Shown here: positions 17,873 through 25,803 of the stretch, piece by piece | Position numbering within the stretch: position 1 is the stretch's first letter | Layout of the letters: every line of letters starts with the position of its first letter | From: Dehalococcoidia bacterium | GTDB taxonomy: Bacteria > Chloroflexota > Dehalococcoidia > GIF9 > AB-539-J10 | NCBI GenBank assembly: GCA_021162545.1 | Contig: JAGGYM010000052.1 | Span: forward strand, 1 to 42,489 | DNA: 42,489 nt | Direction of reading: 5' to 3' | Program-made: the position numbers and the translations under genes | The notes under the pieces: model-generated | The model's input: only the letters and a program-made list of their open reading frames with translations | Told to the model about the DNA's origin: nothing | The model's database searches: none

Positions 17873-17892
17873 AGCTACGTTCCTTTCTTTTT
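17857..17892 (+). terminator. Intrinsic terminator of the thiolase gene
   Basis: Perfect 9-bp arms AGAAAGGAA (17857-17865) and TTCCTTTCT (17880-17888), loop 14 nt containing the thiolase stop, followed by more T residues. The right arm also lies in the last codons of the small convergent gene. Confidence 0.7.
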
Positions 17893-18060
17893 GTAATCCG
17901 GGCACCAGATAGCTCTGTGGCGCTCAGGGAGGTTGCAGGCGTTGCGCCAGTTCCACTGGCAGCTATCGCAGAGCACTACCTCCATTCCCAGAGCTTGCTT
18001 CACTTTGAGTTTTAGCCTGTCCCCCAGGCCAGGAGATTCTTTGCGCATAGCGGATCTCAT
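17875..18060 (-). CDS. Small four-cysteine protein, third gene of the rho operon
   Basis: 61 residues, not recognised. The N-terminal third is basic (RLKLKVKQALG). The C-terminal half has C31-x2-C34-x7-C42-x10-C53 with a histidine at 48, a spacing that could hold one zinc or iron-sulfur site. The sequence between (QWNWRNAC, RAIWCPDYKKKG) is rich in tryptophan and lysine. The ATG overlaps the rho stop as ATGA (18057-18060), the usual sign of translational coupling. It ends 3 nt from the convergent thiolase stop, inside that gene's terminator. The overlap, the cysteine pattern and the tight packing support a real gene; function is unknown. Confidence 0.65.
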   Translation of the reverse strand: MRSAMRKESPGLGDRLKLKVKQALGMEVVLCDSCQWNWRNACNLPERHRAIWCPDYKKKGT

Positions 18061-19325
18061 GAACTCTTGGAAAGATTATCCAGAAACTCAGCGTTGGTCT
18101 TCGTTTTGGCCAGCCGCTCAAGTATCCTGCCTGTTACATCACTGCGATTGGAGGAGGAGGAATCATCGTCTATCATGCCGACCATACGCCTCAATAACCA
18201 CACCTGCTTCACGGTATTTTCATCCAGTAAAAGCTCTTCCCTTCTCGTGCTGCTGGGCACAATATCTATGGCGGGGAAAATCCTCTTCTCAGCCAGCCTT
18301 CTGTTCAGGTGAAGCTCCATATTGCCCGTTCCTTTAAACTCTTCATATATGAGCTCGTCCATACGGCTTCCTGTATCCACCAGACAGGTAGCAATGATAG
18401 TTAAACTGCCACCATCTTCAATATTGCGCGCGGCGCCGAAGAACTTCTTTGGAGGATACAAAGACGCCGAATCAATGCCACCGGACAGAGTGCGTCCGCT
18501 GGAAGGCATTGCCAGATTATAGGCCCTGGTGAGTCTGGTAATGCCATCGAGCAGAATAGCCACATCCCTACCCGTTTCCACCAGCCTTTTAGCTCTTTCC
18601 AGAGCCAGTTCAGCAACCCTGGTCTGCACATCAACGGGCTCATCAAAAGTAGCCCCCACGACCTCAGCCTTGACCGATTTCCTCATATCAGTAACCTCTT
18701 CAGGCCTCTCTCCGATAAGACAAACCATCAAATGTATATCAGGACAATTCAAGGCAATGGCATTGGCAATTGCCTTGAGGAGTAAGGTTTTACCCGCCTT
18801 GGGAGGCGATACAATAAGCCCCCTTTGCCCCCTTCCTATCGGCGCTACCAGATTGACCAGCCGGGTGGACAACTCACCCGAGGTCGTCTCCAGATTTATG
18901 AGTTCGTCAGGAAATATAGGAATCAGGGAACGGAAGCTTCGCCGCACCCGCGCTGATTCAGGATCAAGATCATTGATGCGCTCCACCCGCAACAGGCTGT
19001 AGTATCTTTCAGTTTCCTTGGGAGGCCTGGCCTGCCCGTAAACAGAATCACCGTTTTTTAAATTGAAGCGGCGTACCTGAGAATTAGATACATATACATC
19101 ATTAATTCCCCGCATAAAAGTGTCCTGCCGCAAGAAACCGTATCCTTCATCCATGATATCCAGGACACCTGTCACAAACAAATTTCCACCCTGCTCAGTC
19201 TGACATCTGAGGACCTCCCTGGCGAGGTCTGGTTTTTTTAGAGAGGCATAGCCAGCAATACCTCTCTCCCTGGCGATTGCTTCCAGCTCATCTCTTGTTT
19301 TACTCTCCAGTTCAATCAAATTCAT
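18057..19325 (-). CDS. rho: Transcription termination factor Rho
   Basis: Hexameric RNA helicase ending transcription of untranslated RNA. 422 residues: Rho N-terminal domain ([20 protein letters not shown]), cold-shock-like RNA-binding domain ([14 protein letters not shown] then [21 protein letters not shown]), then the RecA-type motor with Walker [10 protein letters not shown] near residue 182, Walker [12 protein letters not shown] near 263, the Q-loop/R-loop segments [42 protein letters not shown], and the arginine finger region. The order transaldolase-rho-small protein and short gaps (84 nt, then overlap) indicate one operon. An AAGAGAAGAG lies 6 nt upstream of the ATG. Confidence 0.97.
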   Translation of the reverse strand: MNLIELESKTRDELEAIARERGIAGYASLKKPDLAREVLRCQTEQGGNLFVTGVLDIMDEGYGFLRQDTFMRGINDVYVSNSQVRRFNLKNGDSVYGQARPPKETERYYSLLRVERINDLDPESARVRRSFRSLIPIFPDELINLETTSGELSTRLVNLVAPIGRGQRGLIVSPPKAGKTLLLKAIANAIALNCPDIHLMVCLIGERPEEVTDMRKSVKAEVVGATFDEPVDVQTRVAELALERAKRLVETGRDVAILLDGITRLTRAYNLAMPSSGRTLSGGIDSASLYPPKKFFGAARNIEDGGSLTIIATCLVDTGSRMDELIYEEFKGTGNMELHLNRRLAEKRIFPAIDIVPSSTRREELLLDENTVKQVWLLRRMVGMIDDDSSSSNRSDVTGRILERLAKTKTNAEFLDNLSKSS

Positions 19326-19409
19326 CGTTGCACTCTTCTCTTCTTTCGAAATTTCCCCTGCGCTGAAGCAGGATATGAATACGCTACCTCAGAAAAGCAA
19401 TTTGTTTTT

Positions 19410-20078
19410 TCATCTGCTAACGACAGTCGTATTGCCAAAGATACCTCTCCAGTCATCCAGAAAACGCTTGACGCCAATATCCGTCAGGGGATGGTTTATC
19501 ATCTGTAGCAACACCTTATACGGCACAGTGGCTACATGCGCCCCTGCCCTGGCAGCTAACAGACAATGCTGGGTATGCCTGATACTGGATGCGATTACCT
19601 GAGAAGGCAATTGATAATGTTCCAGATAATCCACGACCTCAGCCACCACCTGCATGCCATCCTCACCGACATCATCAAGTCTTCCCACGAAGGGACTGAT
19701 GAAAGTAGCTCCCGCTGCCGCTCCCAGCATAGCCTGATTAAAGGAAAAACACAGGGTTAAATTGACCTTTATATTCTCCTTCGACAACACCGAGGTGGCC
19801 TCTATCCCTTCAAGCGTGGCAGGTATTTTAACCACAACGTTTTCTGCCCACATGGCTATCCTTCTGGCTTCCAATATCATGCCTTCGGCCTCAGTACTCA
19901 GTACCTCTGCCGAGACAGGCCCTGGAACGATAGAGCAGATCTCTTTAACCAGTTCCTGATAATTTACTTCGCCCTCTTTAGAGACAAGACTGGGATTGGT
20001 GGTCACACCACTGATAACTCCAAGCCTCACCCCATGCTTGATGTGCTCTACATTGGCAGTATCCAGAAAGAATCTCAT
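19410..20078 (-). CDS. tal: Transaldolase, short TalC-type
   Basis: Transfers dihydroxyacetone units in the non-oxidative pentose phosphate pathway, through a lysine Schiff base. 222 residues, the size of the TalC/MipB group. It begins MRFFLDTANVEHIKHG; the Schiff-base lysine is in NVVVKIPAT near residue 85; CFSFNQAMLGAAAGATFISPFVGRLDD and the C-terminal MINHPLTDIGVKRFLDDW are typical. The frame is open to 20123, but ATG 20078 has GGAGG 5 nt before it and gives the family N terminus. Works with the transketolase encoded at 22629-24442. First gene of the rho operon. Confidence 0.94.
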   Translation of the reverse strand: MRFFLDTANVEHIKHGVRLGVISGVTTNPSLVSKEGEVNYQELVKEICSIVPGPVSAEVLSTEAEGMILEARRIAMWAENVVVKIPATLEGIEATSVLSKENIKVNLTLCFSFNQAMLGAAAGATFISPFVGRLDDVGEDGMQVVAEVVDYLEHYQLPSQVIASSIRHTQHCLLAARAGAHVATVPYKVLLQMINHPLTDIGVKRFLDDWRGIFGNTTVVSR

Positions 20079-20442
20079 ATTTCCTCCATCAGTCACGGAA
20101 AAGCCATCTTGCCCAAACTTCACGCGCTACCGCGCGCCTGCCAGACCCAGAGGCATACAACAAGTCTCACCTCTATTGCAATATGACTGCAGATTAAATC
20201 GCACCCGAAGTGACAATTACATCCGAGGCTTCCGGAACCTCACCTGCCCTCAGAACTAACAACATCACCCACGACAAAAAGACACCCCAACATCCAAGAA
20301 CATAAGGACAATCCGTATTCCGAAGCAGAATATAGTCTGAAGCTGGTTTTAGTATAAGTACTCAAGGTAAACCTTGTCAAGTATCAGTCTCTTCCAAAGC
20401 TACTCCCCCAACAACGCATGGCCTCTCCCTTGAAATTGTGCG
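20079..20442. other. Intergenic stretch containing the long leader of the tal-rho operon
   Basis: No gene seen on either strand. The minus-strand leader predicted from the promoter at 20351-20380 is about 265 nt long. It contains at least two hairpins: CGCGC-TACC-GCGCG at 20123-20136, and a GAGG...CCTC stem with one G-T pair at about 20225-20245. No known riboswitch core was recognised in it. Confidence 0.5.
20351..20380 (-). promoter_or_regulatory. Promoter of tal-rho with an inverted repeat in the spacer
   Basis: On the minus strand: TTGACA (complement of 20375-20380), 18 bp, TATACT (complement of 20351-20356). The -35 box is a perfect consensus. A 6-bp inverted repeat CAAGGT-aa-ACCTTG (20363-20376) lies in the spacer and touches the -35 box, where an operator would be placed. 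Confidence 0.65.
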
Positions 20443-20901
20443 TCAGAGGTGGGAAGATATCATGGCGCAATATTTTTCGCTAATGTGATATGCTATGTAG
20501 TCAAATATGAGTATCGTTCGGTTAATCGTTGTCACTGCCTGTTGCATATCTGTCACAGTGGTAAACAGCGCCTGGAAATCCGCGTAAACCCAGATCTGTC
20601 TTCTCATCATTACCAGGGCATAAAGGCCCTGATGGAGAGGGATGCCTTCATGGTACATCTCTTCCGCGTACTGCACCTGATCCATTAATCTGCATACCTC
20701 TTTATAGGGATCCTTGCTGAAATACATCACCTTCAGGTTCCGGAAGATGAAAGCTGCTCTCTTGATATGCTTATCCCTGGGGAGACCGTGATATGCAGTA
20801 GTGCGGGGATTTCTCACAAGATATATGTGCCATTGCTCGGCGATGTCCCCAGCGTGTTTCTCACTAAGATCCATCAACTTGTCGGCAATTACCCTGTACA
20901 T
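20443..20901 (-). CDS. Helical protein resembling the RsbRD N-terminal domain
   Basis: 152 residues, all-helical by composition, without membrane segments or a signal peptide. The order DKLMDLSEKHAGDIAEQWHIYLVRNPRT, a conserved-looking HIKRAAFIFRNL helix, then YAEEMYHEGIPLHQGLYALVMMRRQIW resembles the sensor-like N-terminal domain of RsbR/RsbRD co-antagonists and related histidine kinases (E-x2-W near the start, R-x5-G-x3-E later). No STAS or kinase domain follows, so it would be a stand-alone sensor or dimer module. An upstream TTG is in frame, but ATG 20901 has GAGGAGGA 9 nt before it. Monocistronic. Gene is likely real; family assignment is from memory of the pattern and tentative. Confidence 0.6.
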   Translation of the reverse strand: MYRVIADKLMDLSEKHAGDIAEQWHIYLVRNPRTTAYHGLPRDKHIKRAAFIFRNLKVMYFSKDPYKEVCRLMDQVQYAEEMYHEGIPLHQGLYALVMMRRQIWVYADFQALFTTVTDMQQAVTTINRTILIFDYIAYHISEKYCAMISSHL

Positions 20902-21083
20902 GATTAACAATCCTCCTCTAAAAGGTGCTTCAAATTTACGTCACCCTGGTCCAATTTCCTCCGTGGTTATTCCTCAAAAGATAAATTGCATCCTTGAAAC
21001 TGAAGCTTCAGCATACCATACAAAGATAACATTATTCAAGGCGCATAAGGCACCCTGGCAATCAGCACGAGGGCCGGCAGTTC

Positions 21084-21677
21084 TCAATCTTCCAATGCCA
21101 CAGAGGACAGGCAGGAATAAACAGCTCCTCCGCCTGTCAGATGGCTTCTCATCAAATTAACAGAATCGACTTCGAAGGCGCGTTTTCCCTCGAATTCAGT
21201 TGCCGCTATCAGTCCTCCAAGGCTATTCAGTTGCACGGACGATATGCCCTGATTGACGCGGGCCAGTGTCAGGTGTGCCGTAAAGGGTCGCATTTCACGG
21301 GCAAACCCCAGGGAGGCCAGAGACAAATCAAGGGAACGTTGCAACTTCAACAGCTGATTTACCTCACCTGAAATACCAACCCATATTATTCTGGGGCGCT
21401 TCAAATCCGGAAAGCCCCCCAGCCCCGCAAGCTCCAGTTGAAAGGAAGAAATCCCCCGCCGCGATTTTGCCATGACTTCGGTTATCTCTGCCACCTGTTC
21501 AAAGGAAATATCGCCCAAAAATTTCAGCGTCAGGTGAATGCCATCAACATTCACCCATCTGACAAACCTGTGCCCGCCTCTTTCCATCTCTTTCCTCAAC
21601 ATGGCCAGTTCTTTTCTAACTTCCAACGGCAGCTCGATAGCGATAAAGGAACGGATTCTTCCAGGACTAGATGGCAT
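21084..21677 (-). CDS. thpR: RNA 2',3'-cyclic phosphodiesterase (2'-5' RNA ligase family)
   Basis: 197 residues of the 2H phosphoesterase superfamily. Both catalytic HxTx motifs are present: HLTLKFLG near residue 48 and HLTLARV near 137. The N terminus RSFIAIELPLEVRKEL is typical. The bacterial enzymes open 2',3'-cyclic phosphates to 2'-phosphate ends and can join tRNA halves in vitro; the cellular role is not settled. The open frame extends upstream to 21758 in the amidohydrolase gene, but ATG 21677 has GGAGGA 4 nt before it, giving an 11-nt overlap with the preceding gene and probable translational coupling. Confidence 0.9.
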   Translation of the reverse strand: MPSSPGRIRSFIAIELPLEVRKELAMLRKEMERGGHRFVRWVNVDGIHLTLKFLGDISFEQVAEITEVMAKSRRGISSFQLELAGLGGFPDLKRPRIIWVGISGEVNQLLKLQRSLDLSLASLGFAREMRPFTAHLTLARVNQGISSVQLNSLGGLIAATEFEGKRAFEVDSVNLMRSHLTGGGAVYSCLSSVALED

Positions 21678-22530
21678 TTCTTCCTCCGCCAGCGCCAGAC
21701 AACAGAGTTTGAGCATTTTCCCCCAGAATTTTGCCCTTGTCTTCCTGGGAAATATCAAGGCTGTGAACCTGAGCCATTATCCTGCCCTGGGAAATAAGAG
21801 GATAGTCACTGCCAAAAAGTATTTTGCCACTGCCCACAATATCACTCACCTGCTTGAATATTTGGGCCTGGTAGAGAAAATTAGTCGCTGCGGTATCGAA
21901 GAAAACATTGTCCAGTGCTTTAGCCACCTCGGGCATCAGGGCATAGAAAGGCAAGCCTCCTCCCCAGTGAGCACAAACCAGCTTTAAGTAAGGAAATGCC
22001 TTTATCAGGGAATATAAGACTCCCGGCGTAATGTTGCCCTTACCAACGTACTCATGCCCCACAGGTTCAGAGGCATGCGTAAGAAAAATTATGTCATGCT
22101 CCACCGCGAAATCGACCAGGGGCTTCATCAGAACTTCATCTGCAAGATCAAAACGCTGAACATCAGACCTCATTTCTCCAACGCCTTTAGCTCCCGCGAG
22201 AACACATCTCTCCAGTTCCCTGACAGCAGCATCCCCTGCTCTCGGCTGAACGCCACAAAATCCCACAAGCCTGTCAGGGTACCGCGACACGGAATCCAGA
22301 ATATAATCGTTGGTTTCCCGGCAAAGTTCCTGACCCGTCCAACCGATGTTTAAAACCACCGAGCAGTCAACGCCACTGTCATCCATGCTGGCAATGAGCT
22401 CTTCAGCGGTTACCAGCTTCGCCTTCGCACTGGAATAAAGCAAAGCAAAACAGGCATCCCTCCTGATATATTCATCGCGCCTTTCCCTTACCCAGGGGGG
22501 AAATATATGAGTATGAAAATCTACAACCAC
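21667..22530 (-). CDS. Metal-dependent amidohydrolase (amidohydrolase 2 family)
   Basis: 287 residues with a TIM-barrel hydrolase pattern. The N-terminal metal motif is VDFHTHIFP; a later LTHASEPVG histidine, LVCAHWGGGLPFY, and the closing LFGSDYPL aspartate mark the active site of the ACMSD/amidohydrolase-2 group, whose members are hydrolases or decarboxylases. No substrate can be inferred. The frame is open to 22641, but the predicted promoter (TATAAT at 22542-22537) places the RNA start near 22530, at a GTG that begins the protein VVVDFHTH as family members do; ATG 22560 is the alternative. Co-transcribed with thpR and divergent from the transketolase genes. Confidence 0.85.
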   Translation of the reverse strand: MVVDFHTHIFPPWVRERRDEYIRRDACFALLYSSAKAKLVTAEELIASMDDSGVDCSVVLNIGWTGQELCRETNDYILDSVSRYPDRLVGFCGVQPRAGDAAVRELERCVLAGAKGVGEMRSDVQRFDLADEVLMKPLVDFAVEHDIIFLTHASEPVGHEYVGKGNITPGVLYSLIKAFPYLKLVCAHWGGGLPFYALMPEVAKALDNVFFDTAATNFLYQAQIFKQVSDIVGSGKILFGSDYPLISQGRIMAQVHSLDISQEDKGKILGENAQTLLSGAGGGRNAI

Positions 22531-22566
22531 CAGGGCATTATACCTCAGCCAAACGAACATCCTCAA
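22528..22566 (-). promoter_or_regulatory. Predicted leaderless promoter of the amidohydrolase-thpR operon
   Basis: Minus strand: TTGAGG (complement of 22561-22566), 18 bp, perfect TATAAT (complement of 22537-22542), six bases, GTG at 22530. Same six-base gap as at proB and smpB. If used, the upstream in-frame ATG 22560 could not be translated from this transcript. Confidence 0.55.
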
Positions 22567-22583
22567 TAGCGCATGCTGGCTCA

Positions 22584-22613
22584 TGGACACAAAGGGCATA
22601 CTTGGGTTAAAAT
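22584..22613 (+). promoter_or_regulatory. Predicted promoter of the transketolase operon
   Basis: TGGACA (22584-22589), 18 bp, TAAAAT (22608-22613). The start codon at 22629 is 15 nt after the -10 box, so the leader would be about 8 nt and no Shine-Dalgarno sequence is visible. Confidence 0.5.
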
Positions 22614-22628
22614 CTATCACATAGCAAG

Positions 22629-23462
22629 ATGCTCCAGGCAAACATTTTTAATTACTCCCTGACCGATCTCGAAGAAACGGCCAGGAAGTTGCGCCGTCAT
22701 GTGATTACCATGATAACCGCAGCGGGCAGCGGACATCCTGGAGGTTCTCTCTCTGCAGCTGACATCATAACCGCACTATATTTCAAGGTCATGCGTCATA
22801 ACCCCAAAGACCCGCAATGGCAAGACCGCGACCGATTTATATTAAGCAAGGGACATGCCGCCCCTGTTTTATACGCTGCCCTTGCGGAAAGCGGCTACTT
22901 TCCTGTAGAGGAACTGAAAACACTGAGAAAACTGGATAGCTGTTTGCAAGGACATACCGACAGAAATCTCACGCCGGGAGTGGAGATGTCGGCGGGTTCT
23001 CTGGGCATGGGCTTATCTTTCGCCATCGGCGTTGCCCTGGCTGCCAGGCTCGATACAAAAACATACCGGACATATGTTCTGCTCGGCGATGGAGAATGCG
23101 ACGAAGGACAGATATGGGAAGCAGCCCTGTCAGCAGCCCACTTCAAGTTAGATAATATAACAGCGATCATAGACCGCAACGGCATACAACTTACCGACTG
23201 GACCCGAAATGTGATGAACCTCGAACCCCTGAGTCAGAAATGGCAAGCCTTTGGCTGGCATGTCATCGAGATAGACGGGCACGATTTCCGCCAGATACTG
23301 ACCGCCCTGGAGGAAGCCATGACAATCAAAACCCGGCCCGCGGTCATAATCGCTCATACCACCAAAGGCAAAGGAGTCAGCTTCATGGAAAACAAGGCAG
23401 CTTTTCATGGCAAGGCACCCACACCAGAAGAAGCTGAAAGGGCGCTAAAGGAACTGGAATAG
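22629..23462 (+). CDS. tktA: Transketolase, N-terminal subunit
   Basis: 277-residue thiamine-diphosphate-binding half of a two-subunit transketolase. Visible are AGSGHPGGSLSAADI near residue 33, KGHAAPVLYAAL, and the diphosphate/magnesium motif GDGECDEGQIWEAALSAAHFKLDNITAIIDRNGIQ from about 152. Together with the C-terminal subunit encoded 44 nt downstream it forms the active enzyme, moving two-carbon units between sugar phosphates. With transaldolase this gives the non-oxidative pentose pathway and supplies ribose and erythrose phosphates. Its cofactor links it indirectly to the thiazole synthase at 35118. Confidence 0.95.
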   Translation: MLQANIFNYSLTDLEETARKLRRHVITMITAAGSGHPGGSLSAADIITALYFKVMRHNPKDPQWQDRDRFILSKGHAAPVLYAALAESGYFPVEELKTLRKLDSCLQGHTDRNLTPGVEMSAGSLGMGLSFAIGVALAARLDTKTYRTYVLLGDGECDEGQIWEAALSAAHFKLDNITAIIDRNGIQLTDWTRNVMNLEPLSQKWQAFGWHVIEIDGHDFRQILTALEEAMTIKTRPAVIIAHTTKGKGVSFMENKAAFHGKAPTPEEAERALKELE

Positions 23463-23506
23463 CATCATCACGGCAGAGGCAGTGAGTAAGGGAGAAAGAT
23501 AATCCG

Positions 23507-24442
23507 ATGAATGAAGCAGCCCCACGCGAAATTTACGGCAAAACCCTGGTATCCCTCGGAAGGCAAAATCCAGACATCGTCGTTCTGGATGCCGACCTGT
23601 CTCCCTCAACTATGACACACTACTTTGCCAGGGAATTCCCTCAGCGATTCTTCGACTGTGGCCTGGCAGAACAGAACATGATGGGCATAGCTGCAGGGCT
23701 GGCTGCTTCAGGGAAAATTCCTTTTGCCAGCACCTTTGCTGTCTTCGCCTCCTGCCGCTGTTTCGACCAGGTGAGGATATGCCTCTCCCAGACAAAATTA
23801 AACGTCAAAATCGTCGCCACCCACGGGGGAATCTCCGTGGGAGAAGACGGCACTTCTCACCAGGCCATCGAGGATTTAGCTCTCTATTGCGCGCTGCCTG
23901 GCTTCACCGTGATTGTCCCCGCCGACGCTGTGGAAACAGCCGCAGCCGTAAAGGTAGCAGCAGCTACTTATGGCCCCTTCTACATTAGACTGGGCCGCCC
24001 CAAAATTCCCATTATCTACCCTGAAAGCTACCCCTTCACAATCGGCAAAGCAGTAACCATGCGGAGAGGCAAAGACGTTACCATCATAGCCACCGGTATC
24101 ATGGTAGCCAAAGCACTGGAAGCATCGAACTCTCTGGCAAAACAGGGCATAGAATGCCGCGTAGTTAACATGTCCACCATCAAGCCCCTGGATGAGGAAG
24201 CCATAATCAGCGCAGCTTCAGAGACAGGAGCTATAGTCGTAGCGGAAGAACACCTGGCCCAGGGAGGGCTGGGCAGCAGGGTTGCTATGACAAGCAGCAA
24301 AGAAAGGCCCGTGCCCATGGAATTCGTCAACCTGGGTGAAAGGTATGCCGTGTCAGGCAAATCCAGTGAATTGCTTCAAAGATACGGACTGACCGATAGA
24401 GAGATCGCAAAAGCAGTAAAGAAAGCAATCGAGAGGAAATAA
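23507..24442 (+). CDS. tktB: Transketolase, C-terminal subunit
   Basis: 311 residues carrying the pyrimidine-binding domain and the C-terminal domain. Seen: REIYGKTLVSLGRQNPDIVVLDADLSPST, FFDCGLAEQNMMGIAAGLAASGKIPFASTF with the catalytic glutamate in AEQNM (about 57), HGGISVGEDGTSHQAIEDLA, and C-terminal RVVNMSTIKPLDEEAI. GGGAGAAAG lies upstream of the ATG. Second gene of the operon. The split arrangement is common in archaea and in several anaerobic bacterial phyla. Confidence 0.95.
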   Translation: MNEAAPREIYGKTLVSLGRQNPDIVVLDADLSPSTMTHYFAREFPQRFFDCGLAEQNMMGIAAGLAASGKIPFASTFAVFASCRCFDQVRICLSQTKLNVKIVATHGGISVGEDGTSHQAIEDLALYCALPGFTVIVPADAVETAAAVKVAAATYGPFYIRLGRPKIPIIYPESYPFTIGKAVTMRRGKDVTIIATGIMVAKALEASNSLAKQGIECRVVNMSTIKPLDEEAIISAASETGAIVVAEEHLAQGGLGSRVAMTSSKERPVPMEFVNLGERYAVSGKSSELLQRYGLTDREIAKAVKKAIERK

Positions 24443-24482
24443 TAGCTCACACAGAGGAGCAGGTTCTATCACTTCAGGTAGC

Positions 24483-25046
24483 ATGGCAGAAAAATCATTC
24501 ATTCTCACAAGGGTAAACATCGAGGCTCTATTAAATGAAACCCCTCCCCTGATCGAGGAGGCGCCGCGCATTCAGGATCAAGTTCAACCCAATGGCATCG
24601 ACCTGACCATAAAAGAAATAACCTCATTTTCCTCCCCCGGCAGCATAGGCTTCAGCAACGAAGTTAGAGTCCTCGCCCGCAACTCCCCCTCGTTGTTTGG
24701 TAACTCTGAAGCCACGAACTTACCCGCAGGGTGCTACCTAATTACCTATAACGAAATCGTTCACCTTCCCAGGGACATTATGGCCCTGGGATTGCCACGT
24801 TCCAGCCTTCTGCGCTGCGGCGTCAGCATCCACACTGCCGTCTGGGACGCAGGGTATTCAGGAAGATCCCAATCCTTGCTCACAGTGCATAACCCTGCAG
24901 GTTTCTATCTGTACAGGAATGCCCGGGCCATGCAGCTCATCTTTTTCCATCTGAGCCAGGAAGTTGAGCAGGGATACAACGGCATATTTCAGGGGGAAAA
25001 CATCCAGGCTCCTTTTCATAGTAACAGGAAGAATATGTTAGAATAA
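24483..25046 (+). CDS. dut: dUTP diphosphatase, archaeal/dCTP-deaminase-related type
   Basis: Hydrolyses dUTP to dUMP, keeping uracil out of DNA and feeding dTMP synthesis. 187 residues of the dUTPase/Dcd superfamily. Motifs: PNGIDLTIKEI near residue 37, LPRSSLLRCGVSIHTAVWDAGYSGRS (about 101-126), and YRNARAMQLIFFHL. The WDAGYSG stretch matches the archaeal-type dUTPase better than dCTP deaminase, which has an RSS-x-AR motif with a catalytic glutamate further on. A bifunctional enzyme cannot be excluded. It lies 40 nt behind the transketolase genes and may be their third operon member. Confidence 0.82.
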   Translation: MAEKSFILTRVNIEALLNETPPLIEEAPRIQDQVQPNGIDLTIKEITSFSSPGSIGFSNEVRVLARNSPSLFGNSEATNLPAGCYLITYNEIVHLPRDIMALGLPRSSLLRCGVSIHTAVWDAGYSGRSQSLLTVHNPAGFYLYRNARAMQLIFFHLSQEVEQGYNGIFQGENIQAPFHSNRKNMLE

Positions 25047-25173
25047 GGCCAATGCATTCTGCAGAGAGAATCAACAATAAGAACTCACCGACTTATCTAT
25101 ACTTCCGAGTGGCAGAGCAAAAAAAAGGAGCGCTTCTACTTTTCTTTATCCTGGAAATTAGAGGAGATATAAC

Positions 25174-25803
25174 ATGGCCAGGTTTTTGATAGCTCCCAGG
25201 GACACGAAATTCTACGACTTGTTTGAGCAACAGTCCACTAATTTGGTCACCGGCGCCGACAAGCTGGTCGACCTGTTCGAGAACTATAGAGACGTTGAAT
25301 TGAAGGCAAAGCAACTCAAAGAGTTGGAAATGCAGGGCGACACTATAACCCACGCGATAATGCAGAAATTGCACAGCTCCTTCGTGACTCCAATCGACAG
25401 AGAGGATATCGCTCTCCTGACTCACACCATGGACGACATAATGGATTTCATCGAGGCTGCCGGCAGGACAGCTTATCTTTACCGCGTGGAACAACCCATG
25501 GACAGAGCTCGACAGTTAGCTCTGGTCATAGCCAGGATAACTTACAAGTTGAGCGAAATAATGCCCTGTTTGCGCCATCGAGAACAATTCAAGAAGATCC
25601 TGGAGGAGTGCGTAGAGATCAACAGACTGGAAAACGAGGCTGACGATATACACCATGCCGCTACTGCTGAACTGTTCCATAATTACTCTGACGCATGTTT
25701 TATCATCAAATGGCGCGAAATATACCAGCACCTGGAGAATGCCACCGACCGAGGCGAGGATGTAGCCGATATCCTCGAAGGGGTCGTCTTGAAGAATGCC
25801 TGA
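25174..25803 (+). CDS. DUF47 (PhoU-like) accessory protein of Pit
   Basis: 209-residue helical cytoplasmic protein related to PhoU. It starts FLIAPRDTKFYDLFEQQSTNLV and has the DUF47 pattern ELEMQGDTITHAIMQKLHSSFVTPIDREDIALLTHTMDDIMDFIE around residues 50-93. Such proteins are encoded with Pit transporters and are thought to regulate phosphate uptake. The downstream pit gene starts inside its last codons (8-nt overlap), which strongly indicates joint function. GAGGAG precedes the ATG. Confidence 0.92.
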   Translation: MARFLIAPRDTKFYDLFEQQSTNLVTGADKLVDLFENYRDVELKAKQLKELEMQGDTITHAIMQKLHSSFVTPIDREDIALLTHTMDDIMDFIEAAGRTAYLYRVEQPMDRARQLALVIARITYKLSEIMPCLRHREQFKKILEECVEINRLENEADDIHHAATAELFHNYSDACFIIKWREIYQHLENATDRGEDVADILEGVVLKNA

